DNA from: Viscum album | Taxonomy: Eukaryota; Streptophyta; Magnoliopsida; Santalales; Viscaceae | Assembly: GCA_963277665.1 (NCBI GenBank) | Contig: OY728123.1 | Location: 633,390,915 to 633,454,914 of the forward strand | Length of the DNA: 64,000 nucleotides | Reading direction: 5' to 3' | Shown: positions 11,336 through 24,260 of the stretch, piece after piece | Layout of the letters: each line of letters begins with the position of its first letter | How positions within the stretch are numbered: position 1 is the stretch's first letter | Notes under the pieces: generated by a model | Told to the model about the DNA's origin: nothing | Seen by the model: only the letters and a program-made list of their open reading frames with translations | The model's database searches: none | Translations under genes and position numbers: made by a program

Positions 11336-12966
11336 CTATTTATCAATATATTATATATATATACTGAATATATATGATATATAAATCATGATTTACATTC
11401 TTAAAGTAATTAAATCAATATATATGTAATAATAATATCAAGAACAACAATTCCAAACACGTAAGATAAATAAAATGATTTTACCCAAAATGCTTCTTTA
11501 ACATGGAATTTATAAATGAACGAGTAATATAAAGTAATAATTGAACTGTATATGATATCACAACAATGAATATGATTCTGTAATAAGTCAATGTAATTAT
11601 TTAAATGATTATACAGGAGGTTCATATACGTACGGAGCATATCAGACCAAAGTTAAAGGATAATTATTCCAATCTTATTCTAATCCGAGACTGTTTATTT
11701 GTAAGTATTTACTGGTGTTATATTTATCATCCATATCCATGATTTCTTAAAATATTTTCATAAAATGTTTCCTATTATTACATGTATTTTTAATTCATTT
11801 TACCCCTTTTTGACTTTTACTATGATGAATGGAAGGAATCTTTCTTTTATTTACCATATGAGGTACTTTTTCACATTTCCGACAAAAGTACGAGGAGAAA
11901 GTTTTTTTAACTAATACCGCATGAACAGATTTTTACAGTTTCATAATGGATGATTTTCATAAAGATTACACTACAAGATTTCATTATTATTTTCAACAAA
12001 ATCCTTTTCTTTTAAAATTACATATCATTTTTTGAAAAGAAAATGATTTTGAAAAGAAAGGGTATTTTCCTGAAGAATTCATTTCAAGGGTTTTATCAAA
12101 ACCAATTTCCATATAAGATGACAATATTTCATATGTGTATGTTTCAAGTATAATGCATTTCTGATTAACATGGTTTCAATTTTCATATGATGAAATAATA
12201 TCCATTTGTTTTATATGGATTATTTTATGATGGGATGATGGTTATGAAACCCATTTTATTCTCTAGCATATGATGAATGATTTATGTTTATGTTGTAGCA
12301 CAAGTAAGAATTATTTTTTCATTATGAGATGGGTGGGACCTATATATCCATCAAATTCATTTGGTAAAGATTTATATATCATGATATAGACATGGCTGGA
12401 ATGGTATGTTAATCTGGTTTAGTGATACAGGACTGGAACGAGGAGTGAACTTGATTCAGAAAGGGACTTTGTCCACTAAGAAGGTCTTGGCAGAAATTAC
12501 ATGACTATTATGGAAATCATAACATGTGCTTAATGGTTACCACAATTGCCTGCTTTATTCCCATGCTATTTTATCATGATTGATGATCCATTTTGATCTA
12601 TGGCTTACGTACTGCCATGTTTTATGTCATTGCTCATGATTTTGATGTTTAAATATTATGTTCATGTTTTGAAGTTCTAATGTATATGGTTTGTTTTATT
12701 TTCTTCATGCTTACCCTTACTGAGAATTTGTTCTCACCCTTTATAAGTTTTCTTTTCCACAGGATATAATGAAATGATTTAGGTAAGAAAAAAAGGAAGA
12801 TCATTATGGGAGATGTTGAAGATATTTCAACAATATTTGAAGATTATATTTAGAGATTCTAATGACACTAAACTATTACGGTCCTTTGGTGTCTGTTTAT
12901 GTTATGTATTAAGTATTCCTCATAAGTAATGTAATTTCCATGTACGTCAAGTTTGGGGTCTCTACA

Positions 12967-15368
12967 TTATATATATTAATGTTTAAAAGCATACATTATA
13001 TGATTAATAAATTTAAAAGAACTAATAAATGAAATTTAATCACAATAATTAAATATTATTAGTATAAAAAAAAATGTTTATTAAAAACTAACTTCATTCA
13101 ATTGATTCAATGGATATGCTATTGAAGAATAAAAATGAACAATCAAAACGAAATGTCTTTACAAATTATCAAAAAAAAATTAAGTACTTAAACATTATAT
13201 CAATAATATATTTATATAATACATAAAACATTATCTATAGATCCGAGAGGCAAACAATTTATTAAAGTAGGGAAAATAGAGAAGTAGAGTTACATTATGT
13301 ATGTATATTTTATATCGTGATGGAAGAACCAGAATCATCCACTATAGTGAATAAAAAATAAATCATAGGTCATTTTATACCATCCAAGGTCAAGTAAGTA
13401 GAAAAATAAATAAATAATTAGGAATTGGAATATATATTTTTAATTATAATTTATTTTAAAAAATAATGGATTGGTTCTCTAAATCATGGTGATTCTGGGC
13501 ATTGAAACAGGATTTTTTTAACAAAAACACCCAAATCATGATCATATTATAATTTCAATATCAATGATATTTTAAATTTTAAAAATTATTATTTTATTAA
13601 TGTAGGGGATTACTCAATAAATATTTTAATTTCTGAATCTCTTTAGTTTATGAAATATAAATTTGAAATTATTTTTCTATTTGATAAAGAAGTAAACATG
13701 ATACTATTTAACTTAAACACATATTTTTTCTCTTTATAACCAAAACATGATTTGGAACCCACATCTTCTTCATATATCACAATTAAAATTAATTAAAAAT
13801 ATAGTAAATGATTTATGCACCCATAAATTTATTTCAACAAATTTGATTCTTATCATTGATGATCAAATAAATAATTAAGATGAGAATGAAATTACTGAGA
13901 AATTAAATTAAATTTTCAGACACCTCTAAAATTTTAAACCCACCAGCAATGTAATTCAATGAATGAATACATAAAAATAATGGAATCCTTAAAAACATTA
14001 TAAGAAATTAGATTATTTTTCCGTATATCATTTAAAATAAAAAATATTTAATAAATATCCCAATATAGAAATCTCATTTTTGACCCCTAAAGACATTTTA
14101 GTTCATCAATTATTCCCAGACTCATAAAAAAAGTCACCAGTTGAATGAATCATTTATGAAATAATTTTAATTTTATATTATATATATCTATATATAATTA
14201 TATGTATATATAATTTATTAAATTCATATGATAGTAAAATAATAGAGGTGGGGTTAAATAAGAATATACCATTAATTCTATGTTTTATGGAAGATTCCAT
14301 AAGTACTACCATATAATCATGAATTGTGAAATTTTATTCCATATTAGTAATTCAAGATAACACCAAAAAAGAGATGAAAATCATATGGAATATTATAACC
14401 AATAACATGTCAACATTACACATGATATGATGATAAAATTAATATTTCATAATCAATAACATTTAAATCTAATTAATTTATTCCTTTATATATATAATAT
14501 TTTTAAACGTGGTACACATATTTAACATTCACATGAATTAACCGTATAATAATTATCATACATTTCACTGATACCTATATAATGATCTATAATACTTGAA
14601 TAATGATTTAGTATGTGGGTGAACTATATAATTATTCCTCCAATTCTTTAAATGGTTCCATAACCACTATGATGGAGAACTATTTATATCATGAAACTCA
14701 TATATAGAATGTATCCACTCACGATCCTTTGAAATCATTGATGTTATCCCATAATGTATAATGAATATTTTTGATCATATTCTATTGAATATTTAATTGC
14801 AAAAATCATAATGTAACCAATTTTATACTCATGAAGTGAAGTAGGGATCCTCATATATTACAATTATTCTTATCACATTATAGATATTTACCATGTCTAA
14901 TCGTATTTTATTTTTAAAATTTCACTTTCCCTAATATTTTAGTTTCATTTAAATTATAAGGAGGTGGTTTCAAAATGGAAGATACATTTTCCTTAAGAAA
15001 GTTTAATAATATTTTAATGGTATTTCTATACTTAAAATACAACAAATATATATTTCACTTATCAGTTACGGGGGATATGATCCAAGGATACATACATTTT
15101 TCATTATATTTGTGTTTTATTTTTATAACAGAAATTTTTATATGAACAATTTTCATTCTCCATGGGATATCCTATATTTAAATGATGGAATTATTATGAA
15201 ATCCATTTAATTTACATGTGTAATTATATGATGAAATTAATAGGAATACCATATCATTTCATTGGGATATTCTCTGATGAAATTTATATAAAATCCATTT
15301 TATTCATGGGTTCTTATATGATGAATGTTTTACTACCTTTTAGAACACCTATGTTATATTTTCATTAT
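12967..15368. other. AT-rich filler; weak LTR resemblance at 15100-15368
   Basis: No coding, RNA or terminal-repeat signal was found in 12967-15100. From about 15100 to 15368 there is a phrase resembling the R/U5 part of Element 1 (atccattttattcatggg..atgatgaatgttt, compare 5660-5700). It occurs twice in degenerate form and suggests old LTR debris. Confidence 0.4.
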
Positions 15369-17341
15369 GTGACAAGTGAATAATTGACCTATATAACCTC
15401 ACTGACCAGTACCTGAGCCGACCGACCACATTCACAAAGAGAATTCCCAATACCCATGGGCTTGAAAATGGAACCCTAACATCAACTGTAACTAGAGGGA
15501 ACAAATTTTTGCAACCTGAAGTATGAAAAATCGAATATAAATATGTATATAATAGATAGAAATTGTGGAATAGAATAAAGGAATGAATATACATTCAATA
15601 AATGAATTAATATAGCAGAAGAAATAGAACTTAAAAGTATCCAAATAAACTCCACTATAAATGTCCAGTAGAAATGAAAAATAACAAAATAAAAAAACTA
15701 CTCCATGAGATAACATTTTGAAACACCCAATATGTATCCACCATTTACCTAGACACAACTGATAAAAACCTCACTGTATCACCATGGAACCTTCCCATTC
15801 CCTTCATCAAAATACATAACCATTCCTATGCACCACAAAATGGGTGTACGAGGTGTGAGCTAAAAAACTAGTTGGATCGCACCCAAGTTTTCCATAAAAA
15901 GACTCCATAAAAAATATAGACATGATCATCATTAAAAATAATATTTCATGATAAGAAGTTAATTTTCATTATATAAAATTAATTGTATAATATTCCCATT
16001 TTCCCACCATTCTAAACATTATTGGTAAAATAGTTTCAAAAACTATCACATATATTGAAGAAGATCAATGCATATACCACATGCCGTTTCAAATTCAAAA
16101 TAGTAAAAACCCATGAATAGGTAACTTCACACCAAGGATCACTGCATTTTAGGAAATCAAGAACACTCATACCTAGAAATAGAAATTCATGAACATAAAG
16201 GATTTAGACATATGAATAAACTATAGAGAGAAAAAAGAAACCCTAGTATGTCGACCTCCCAATAGTTTTTTCAAGTCCCTTGAATAGTTGGCCTTGAGAG
16301 TCCATTAACACACTATGATTGAACCCTTTGATTGTATAAATTTATGAAGAATATTACTACACATTTCAAATCTATAGCTAATTCTTCCCATTTTACATGA
16401 TTTTAAAATAATTTCTAAGAAACCATTATTCAAAATATATTTCATAAATAGCTTTCGTAATGGATTGAAAATACACTTTTATTTTATGAAAGAAATTGTA
16501 AAACTATATTTTCTAAAAGGTAATTCTTCGTTCACACATACAATTTAGTTAATAAATAATTACATTATTTTTTTAAGCCGAATTCCCCAAAGGCCTTCTT
16601 TTTTATTTTATTATGGATAATCCCCCTTTTAAGGGTTGAATGGGAACCCATACATGACTCATAGGCACAAGGAACAAGGCACATAAAACCCGAAATACAT
16701 GACCTAAAGGCCCAGAGGCATACCATGACCAAAACATGCCATGTAGGCCCAACCCACTTGAACTAACCCTCCCCGGATTTCTTCACCATTGATCACCTTA
16801 CTACCCACCTTTCATTGCTGATTAGCAAACATTTCCCTGTACAAAGCTGCACGTTGCCTGGTCCCGATGGCGTCTGCCATACCCTCTAATTCTTCCAATC
16901 GTATCATAATTTGAAATAGTTTCAGTAAATGTAAATTTTCATTATCAAAAACAATTTAAGACATCTTCCCTATAATGAATTCAAATCATGTAACAATTTA
17001 ATGATATGAATGTTTCACGAAGTTTTATTCTATTGAAAAACATAGAAACCTTCCATATGTCAACCCATGCTCCAAAGTAAATCCTCTAAATCCATTGAAG
17101 ATTTTATAAATTGGCTCTATTATATCACAATGAATATAACTCTAAAAATGAGACTATTTCTCAAATATACAGTCTCTATCATCAAAAGGAATGAATGAAT
17201 CCCAAATGAAGATAAATAAAAAGAGATAAAGAGACAAGATATGAATGAAATTAGGTAATAATATGTTACAATATTCCCACCACAAGACTTTATTATCCAT
17301 ATAATTAATCTGAAAAATGGTTCTCTAAAATGTGGTGACGA
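15369..17341 (-). repeat. Relic D 3' LTR
   Basis: It aligns with 35595-38100 in blocks, for example around 'accctagtatgt' (16239 and 36628) and 'ccttcat..aatcaaaata.ataaccatt' (15800 and 36180). The right edge abuts a polypurine tract. The left edge near 15369 (tgacaagtgaataattgacc) may be truncated, because the partner LTR seems to extend about 200 bp further on that side. Minus-strand open frames at 15349-15758 cross this edge, have no motif and are not considered genes. Confidence 0.6.
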
Positions 17342-17342
17342 A

Positions 17343-17357
17343 TTTCCTCCCTCACCG
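17343..17357 (-). promoter_or_regulatory. Polypurine tract of Relic D
   Basis: The minus strand reads GGTGAGGGAGGAAA directly before an LTR-like start. It lies downstream of the integrase C-terminal region, the expected place for plus-strand priming. Confidence 0.5.
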
Positions 17358-17399
17358 ACATTTTAGACTTCAAATTCTCAAGATTATATTAAATATGTT

Positions 17400-18917
17400 T
17401 CAAAAAAAATTTAACTAATGGTGAAGAATTCCAACACATGAATTTCACCTTAATGTAAACAATATCCCATGTATTGTCTACAAAAAAATCTTTCCTACTC
17501 TAACCAAAAAACATCCCAACTACAAATATGAGAGGTATTAGGATGATGCTTTATGAGAAACGAAATATGGAAATAATCATGTATATAAGAAAATTGAACT
17601 GTAATTTTTGATTGATAAGTGACCTACCCATGTTTATAAGTGACTTGAAATGGTCCAACAAATCAGAGATCCCATATTCATGATTTCCTATACCAATTGT
17701 GATCCAAAGAATGGAGACATATATATATATAATCAATATCACCAATAGAAAACTCCAAAGAAAGACATTAAAAACTTAAATATGTTTTTTTTGAACCAAA
17801 AATCTAGCCAAGAACTACATTATTTCCTGAATACATCTCAACACATTATAAATTAGACTTGGTCCTATAAGTGTGGCATTTACCACATCTTCCTAGTAAA
17901 GATGTGAACGACATAGGAGACCATACCAATCCTCGAAGGGTGTGATTCAGATATAAGACTGGTAAATATTATTATAAGAAAAATAAACCATTCCCAAATG
18001 GATGTCCCAAGATACACTTGAATCATAGACCTGGGTTTAGAATAGATGATCCACGATCTGAATAGAGAATGCCATTATACTATGCTTATATAGTTTAAAA
18101 GTTACACTCAACTAGACAACATTTCCCATTACCTCCTAGAAACTATTATAGATAATTGATGAAAAAGTAGATTAACTATCTAAAAAACATATTATAAAAC
18201 CCTATCAATCCTCCCAACCTGCTCCACAAATAGTTTAACGAAATCCTCTGCATTATAGGTTTCACTAATTGGATTGAAATTAGATGATTTCATTAAATGA
18301 TTAATCAAAACTAAGAATGACTCATTTCATCATATAGACTATGATAATATAAAAAATAATGTATAGGTACACCTTATCCCATTTATAGACATTCCCTGAA
18401 TGTGGATGGAGAAAACAAGAAGGTATAAGATGTTGTTCCTTTAAATATTATCTAGTGTATCAGTTGGACACATTACCTGAAATGTCATGCTTCATAACAA
18501 CCCACTATAATCTCTCTATGAGGCCATAATACATCATTGTACTACATAGATAAATATTTCACGAAGAATTAGGAATTTCAAAAAATGAATCTCCTTACAT
18601 ATTTTGGGATGAAAATCCAATCCTCAATGACGTAAACACTATTTAAAGTAGGTGCCTAATAAGAAATGGTTTATCGACCATATATCATTTCTCAAGTTCC
18701 TATAAACCCATCATCCTACTAATGACCCTAAAAACAAACCCAAGGAGATAAAATGATATCCTAAAACTATTTAAAATCATACATGAAAATATACATGATC
18801 ATCTAGAAGAAACTAAGTGAAGAGTACCATGATGTATCATTATTCCATCAATTCCAAAATATCATTCAAAGGAGAATTATTGCTAAGTTTTTCTTCAATG
18901 ACATTCCACTTTCCCAC
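17400..18917 (-). pseudogene. Relic D integrase and RNase H tail (broken)
   Basis: Reading the minus strand from 18917: GKWNVIEEKLSNNS is the end of RNase H (family pattern GK-N-V-ADALS). Around 18560-18400, CSTMMYYGLIERL is followed by WVVMKHDISG (zinc-binding N-terminal domain) and later a degenerate 'hp..gnvykWD' block at the start of the catalytic core. Near 17975-17860, YFSYNNIYQSYI and a block ending in CRSHLY correspond to the end of the core. Near 17670-17560, FVGPFQV and YIHDYFHISFL match the C-terminal part found in all plant gypsy integrases. Many stops and frameshifts are present. It belongs to the same gene as 30106-30206 and 32701-34001. Confidence 0.75.
18913..18917. repeat. 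Target site duplication of Element 2, left copy (CCCAC)
   Basis: CCCAC precedes TGTAGAGACC at 18918. The identical pentamer follows the other element end at 30101-30105. Five bases is the usual gypsy duplication length. Confidence 0.92.
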
Positions 18918-20503
18918 TGTAGAGACCCGAAGCTTGACGTACATGTACATTACATTACTTTAGCAGAATACTTAATACATAACAAAAACAGACACACAAG
19001 GACCATAATAGTTTAGTGTCTTTGGAAACATGGAATATAATCTTCTAATCGTGGTGAAAGATCTTCAACATCTCCCATAAAGATCTTCCTTTTTTTTACC
19101 TAAAACCTTTATTTATATCCTGGGGAAAAGAAAACATAAAAGGGTGAGCTCAAATGCTCATTAAGGGTAAACAAAAGAAATATCAATCACATCATATACA
19201 TAAGAACATAACTTTTTGAAATCTTAACCTGCAAAAGAAATCATGATTTCATAACATGGGATAAATCATAGTAGTGAAATGTAATCCCAATAATCATAAC
19301 TTAAAACATGAAACTTTGTGTCATACACACAAAATCATAGAGAATAATTTCTTATTAGTCAAGACTCATTGCCAAGACTATCTTAGTGGACAAAGTCCCT
19401 TTCTGAACCGAGTTCACTCCTCGTTTCAGTCCTGTTTCACTAAACCGGTATAACCTACCGTTCCAGCCATGTCTATCTCATGAGATATAAAATCTTTACC
19501 CAATGCATTGGAGGGAGATATAGGTCCCACCCATCTCATAATTATACCATTCTTTTGCGTGCCACAAAATCATAAATCATACATCATTGCATAACCCCTG
19601 TAATAAAAATGGGAATCTTAAACATCATGACATCATAAAAGAATTCATATAGGATAAAGGAATTCATAAAAATATTTCCACCACAACATAATCAAATCCA
19701 TGTAATAATTGGGATAGAAACAGAACCCTTTATTATCTTAGATGGAAAATAATTTGGATAAAACACTTGAACTCCATTCTTGAGGAAAATATCTTTTCTG
19801 CTTCAAAAACACTTTTCCTTTCTTAACATGTTGTACAATTCTATACTAAAAGAAGTTGATTATAAATAAACATGAAAACATGTAAAGTAATATTCTTGGA
19901 AATAATGTTTTAAAAATCCATTCATGCCGTATAAGTTAAAAAAACATTCTTCTCGTACTTTTGTCGGAAAAGTCAAAAAGTACCTCGTACGAGAAATGAC
20001 AAAAGATTCATATCATATCTTTTACTAAAAACTAACCAAAGGGTAAAATTGGATATAAACTATTGTAGGTGGATGGAAATAATATTACGTATTGAGGAAA
20101 CATGGATGTGGATGATAAAATACACCCCAGTAAATACCAAAGTATAAACAATCTCGGATAAAAAAATGAGATTGTTATATTTTCCCTTACCTTAGGTCCG
20201 ATTTGATTCGTATGTGTCCGAAACTCCTGTATAATGATTTAAATAATGTCATTGACTTATTCCCGAATCATAATCATTGTTATGATATCATATACGGTCC
20301 CTTATGACTTTATTTTACCCGTTCTTTTGCAAATTCCATGTTAAAGAGCGTTTTGGGTAAAATCGTTTCAGTTGTCATCCGTGTTTTGACTTGTAATTAT
20401 TCATATGATTACTTAGATCATGATTACATAATTTCAGAATATAAAACATGATTTATATATAATATATATTCAGAATATACATATATATAATAGATCAGTA
20501 AAT

Positions 20504-20956
20504 GGAAAGAAATACACCGTTCATGGAGACGGTAGGCCGTACGTACGCATGAACGCTGTTTTCGTTTCCTTATTGAGTTGAATGGAATTAAGTAGACGAC
20601 ATACATATATATACACATAAATACAGTATCATTATTATGTCATATATTTCATGATTACTTATTATATATACTTTTTAATCATTCATGAATGGTTAATGTG
20701 GAGAATGATTCTCATTGCGTCGTGGAGACGGTAGTTCGTACGTACGCACGAGCGATGATATCGTTCTCATGATCGTGGAATTGTATTGGAGTGTATGTAA
20801 AATATTTCAGAATCAATATCACTTTATAATAGTCATATATAGTCATTATTTACACCATTATACTTATCCAAGTAAGGTGGTGGTGGAAAATAGATTACAC
20901 CACGGCGTGGAGACGGTATTCCGTACGTACGCACACGTGGTGCTTTCTTTTTCCGC
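20504..20956 (-). repeat. Three spaced palindromes in Element 2 3' LTR (20504-20569, 20701-20768, 20884-20956)
   Basis: Plus-strand reading. The first unit has perfect 8-bp inner arms CGTTCATG (20518-20525) and CATGAACG (20548-20555) around a 22-nt core, GAGACGGTAGG followed by CCGTACGTACG. Outer arms continue the pairing (ggaaagaaataca with tgttttcgtttcc). The second has outer arms gagaatgat and atcgttctc plus inner tcgtg and cacga. The third pairs ggaaaa..caccacg with cgtggtg..tttttcc. Each full arm is about 22-27 nt and each hairpin is distinct. Many mismatches between arms are C/T differences, as expected from cytosine deamination. Confidence 0.88.
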
Positions 20957-21278
20957 AGGATGGATAGATGGTGAAATAGGGTTGTTTCATACTTATAATA
21001 ACATATCAGTATATGATTGATACTGATGTTATTACTTAATAATGAAACAACTAAATAATAAGAAGTGGAAGAACAAATAAAGATGAAAGGATCGGTAACG
21101 GAAATTACCTCTTCTTTGAAGCGCCTCTTCGAGACCTCCTCTTAGGGTACTAAAATTGGTCTTTGAGGAAGACCAGAACCTCTAGGATGTTTATAGGGAA
21201 GTCGAGAAGAGAATTTGGAAGAGGTTTTCTGAGATTTGAGTCTCAAAGTGGTGTGAGGAAGAGAGGGAGGAGGTTCCC

Positions 21279-21285
21279 TTTTATA
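21279..21285 (-). promoter_or_regulatory. TATA box of Element 2 3' LTR
   Basis: The minus strand reads cccTTATAAAAGGG between a CT-rich block and a CT-rich leader, matching the Element 1 promoters. Transcription would run leftward. Confidence 0.7.
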
Positions 21286-23119
21286 AGGGAGGAGAGGGGC
21301 ACCTTTGGAATAACTAAAACTATTATTTTATTATAATGTCAAATTCAGTTTTAAATAGCTCCAAATTGATTTATTTCTAAGATAAAGTGGTGATGGGTCT
21401 AAATACTCTCATCCAATAGAATTTAGACAAGTTTAGGTTCCTCTTTTAACCTTATCATTTAGATTTAACATTAAGTAAAATAATTTTACTTTTACCGCGT
21501 CTTCTTGCGTTCTTATACTATAAGGATAATAAACTTACTATAAGAAGCCAAACGAACCCAAAGTTGTTTATTATTAATATATACAACGTTATCTATGTAA
21601 TGTGGCTGAACCTTATATTTTGATGAATAAAATAACAATTAATAATATAATATTTGTTTTAAAAACTATTTTATGTCAATTTTGACACTATTTTCTAATT
21701 GATTTTTGTGAAAATCTTAACAGAATGATTAGTTCTAAAAAATTTAATTAAATCAATAGTAAAATGTCATATTAACCTAGAAAATTAGTTTATTTCATAA
21801 AAAGTCTGAAATTACATTTATTTGGGTATTTATAACATCAATTATGTCAATATTTCATTAATAAGATAATTACTGCATCATCTTTGTGTCACAAATAAAT
21901 TAAATTATTTAATGTCTAAAAATTACAAATAAAATACCATTATGTAGGAAATATTTTTAGATTTCTAATTACTATTTATTGTCGAATTTATCTTATGTAT
22001 AACCCTTTATTAAAAATTATTTACTTATTAAACATTGATTTTAACTATTTTAACCCTTCTTTAAATAAATTAATAATAAAAGTCCTAATCTAATCCAAGT
22101 GGGCCTAAATGGTCATACTTTATTCCTAAGGTTGTTTTTGGTCGAGTTACACTTATCCAATAGAATTAGGACATTTGTTAGGGTAATAATAATATCATTT
22201 TTACCCTTAATTACCACATTTACTTTTAACTGTAGTAAAAAAAGTAAAAAGTTACTATTCACCAAAAATTATTTTCATCTCATTGAACCACATTTTACTT
22301 ACTGACATCAACCGTGTCTCTCGAATTTTCTAAATTCCACTCACAGAAGCGGTAAAATTACGTTTTATGAAAAATTCATTTCTCTTAACTACAACTTAGT
22401 GGTTTCACTATTCATCAAAAAATGAAAGTTTCCAGAAAAATACCAAAAATTAGGCCTAAGCTATATTTGATATTATGAACTCAAAAATGATGTCTATTTT
22501 ACAAAATTCAAAACATATCAGTTGCATTAATTAATTTAAAAATTTATTCGCGTCGTTAAAACAAATAGCGTTTTCTTAAGAGATAATAACTATCAAAAGA
22601 TTGACACTTGTTTATGTCTGGTTTAAATGTGAAATTACATCCAATGAACAACATTGTATTAAATTGTAAAAATATATTCTAAATATACTTTAAAACCACT
22701 CAAATTAATAATTTATCACTATTAATTATTTCGATTAAAATGGTTTTTTAATTAAAATTTAGTATTTTTCACTATTCATTAGAAAATGAAAGTTATCCGA
22801 AAAGTACCAAAATTTCACCCTAAGATAATTTCGATATTAATAATCCAAAAATGAATTCCATTTTGAAAAATAAAATTTAAAAAATTTCAAAAAGTGGTTA
22901 TTACTATTCATAACGGCTAGTTTTAATAATATTTTAATAGCATATTGTTGTTTAGTGAAACTCGTTATTGCGTACTACACACGCTATCGAGGAAGTTCGT
23001 GATTGCGTGTAATGAAAGGCAAGTCAAGGATGCGTGTTGTGCAAGCTCATTTTGGTGTTGCGTACAACACAAGACATTAATGAAATAAAAAAGAATATTT
23101 TTCAAAAAATCTCGGGTTC

Positions 23120-23175
23120 TTACATTCTACCCCCCTTAAAATGAATTTCGCCCTCAAAATTCGTCGGGGTTATAA
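23120..23175 (-). promoter_or_regulatory. Polypurine tract and pol-tail remnant, Element 2
   Basis: The minus strand reads AAGGGGGGTAGAA directly before the LTR start (rightmost base 23124). Upstream, TNFEGEIHFKGGRM can be read, the acidic tail that ends plant gypsy polyproteins. A 61-codon frame at 23120-23305 contains it and has no other recognisable domain. Confidence 0.82.
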
Positions 23176-23804
23176 ATGGTTTACTATTCAAAAGTTTCTT
23201 TAATAGAAACCCACATCGTAAAAAGGAATACCAAAACCAATCTTTAAAATCAAAAGTATGAAAGGTAACAGTTACCCAAATAAACAAATCACTGGGTTTC
23301 CACATAGGTGAAAATATGGATATAGAAGAGAAATCTAACCATCATGTTCTGATGGAGAGTGGTAGAGGACATGGATATGGAAATTCCAGCAATCAAAAAG
23401 CCATAAATTTGTGACGATCTAAGGTACCATCTGATTCATCAGATATAATAGCACTAGGACATCATTTTTGGTTTCCAAGATCATTTCCCTAAATTTGATG
23501 AAATTGGAATTAGAAGAAATACTTTCATGATTTTGGTATAGTCTCACTGTTTGTCGTTCATTGGAAAATTTCCACTTCATCTCTTAATGAAATGAAGTTG
23601 AATTTTTCATTCATGATGTGTTAGCAGATCATGTGATAGAATGATGGGTCATTCCATCTGTCTCAAACAAAAGGTTAGAAAAGTTATCAAAATTTACATA
23701 AGTCCATATATAGTGCGATTAATCATATATAGTTCCTAAAATAGACTTATACTTCATATATCATACTTCTTAATATAATAAAACTATTTTCTACTAAATA
23801 GGGA

Positions 23805-23925
23805 CTTTTTGTAGGCCAGTGGTAGGCGATAATGGCCAGTCGCACTTCGGTTGTGGGTTCGATTCCCACAGCATTGTCCGACGCGATGGGCTGTCGCCCG
23901 TCCTGCAGGTTTTCCTTTTTCTAAA
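23805..23925 (+). other. tRNA-like / SINE-head sequence, antisense within Element 2
   Basis: An A-box-like TAGGCCAGTGG is at 23812-23822 and a perfect B box GGTTCGATTCC at 23856-23866. The 44-nt spacing equals that of an intronless tRNA. The T arm is perfect: GTGGG (23853-23857), loop TTCGATT, CCCAC (23865-23869). A D-arm-like GCC..GGC (23815-23827) is also present. The acceptor arms do not pair. A T-rich run (about 23911-23920) follows. It is transcribed opposite to the retroelement and has a homologue at 7860-7960. It could be a tRNA-derived SINE fragment captured by the common ancestor, or a retained antisense Pol III unit. Confidence 0.68.
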
Positions 23926-23984
23926 ACTACATTACTATAACATCACATAATTAATATCAAAAAAAGTTCTATCCTTAAACAATA

Positions 23985-24260
23985 CTAACTTATGTCCAAC
24001 ATAATCCATTCCAATCTTTAGACTTATCCAAAATACTTCGGTCTAAGCTCATAGTATAAAGAAAACCATTACTTGAAATGTCATCAACCAAGCATGTGAA
24101 TACCATCATTTATCCCCCATATATCTTGTTGGTCACATTCCAATCATGTGAATACCTTAATCATGTATTCTCTTGAAAAATGAATACCCACTAAACCTTA
24201 GTGAAAACATGAATGCTGTCAAAAGTTAACTCTTTCCACATACCAAAATCCTCAAAATTA
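23985..24260 (-). other. Conserved post-gag block of unknown identity, Element 2
   Basis: Minus-strand segments FEDFGMWKELTFDSIHVFTK (about 24255-24196) and LYTMSLDRSILDKSKDW (about 24067-24017) match Element 1 at 7490-7790. Stops interrupt the frame. No family motif was recognised. The block lies between gag and the tRNA-like sequence in both elements. Confidence 0.5.

Larger units (their letters stand above)
1596..12966 (+). mobile_element. Element 1: TR-GAG-like LTR retrotransposon with giant LTRs, no pol
   Basis: Two long direct repeats (1596-6373 and 8639-12966) enclose only about 2.27 kb. The 5' LTR is followed after 2 nt by a primer site (TGGTATCAG, initiator-Met-tRNA type). The 3' LTR is preceded by a polypurine tract (GGGGGGTAGAA). 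Between them lie gag remains with zinc knuckles but no protease, reverse transcriptase or integrase. LTRs longer than the internal region plus gag without pol fit the non-autonomous TR-GAG class. Flanking pentamers 1591-1595 (atata) and 12967-12971 (ttata) match at 4 of 5 positions, so a decayed target duplication is possible. The LTRs differ clearly from each other, so the insertion looks old. It is related to Element 2, which lies in the opposite orientation. Confidence 0.85.
8639..12966 (+). repeat. Element 1 3' LTR (about 4.33 kb)
   Basis: It aligns with 1596-6373, starting TTTCACAATCCAAG and ending GGGGTCTCTACA. It lacks about 445 bp found at 3485-3928 of the 5' copy, immediately upstream of the TATA box. 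That missing segment has a counterpart in Element 2, so loss here is more likely than gain in the 5' LTR. The splice-donor-like AAGAG|GTAAT recurs at 10726-10735. Confidence 0.87.
18918..23124 (-). repeat. Element 2 3' LTR (4207 bp)
   Basis: On the plus strand it runs from TGTAGAGACC to CTTACA. In element orientation it starts TGTAAGAACC and ends GGTCTCTACA. It aligns with 25890-30100 throughout and, more distantly, with the Element 1 LTRs. TATA box at 21285-21279, splice-donor-like AAGAG|GTAAT with the GT at 21119, palindromes at 20504-20956. Confidence 0.93.

Noticed and set aside
20715..21020. 101-codon plus-strand frame, with a related 63-codon frame at 27743-27934
   Set aside because: It overlies the palindromes of Element 2 LTRs on the antisense strand and its sequence is explained by them.
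23805..23880. A functional tRNA gene
   Set aside because: A and B boxes and T arm are good, but the acceptor arms do not pair and the anticodon stem is not convincing, so it is reported only as tRNA-like.
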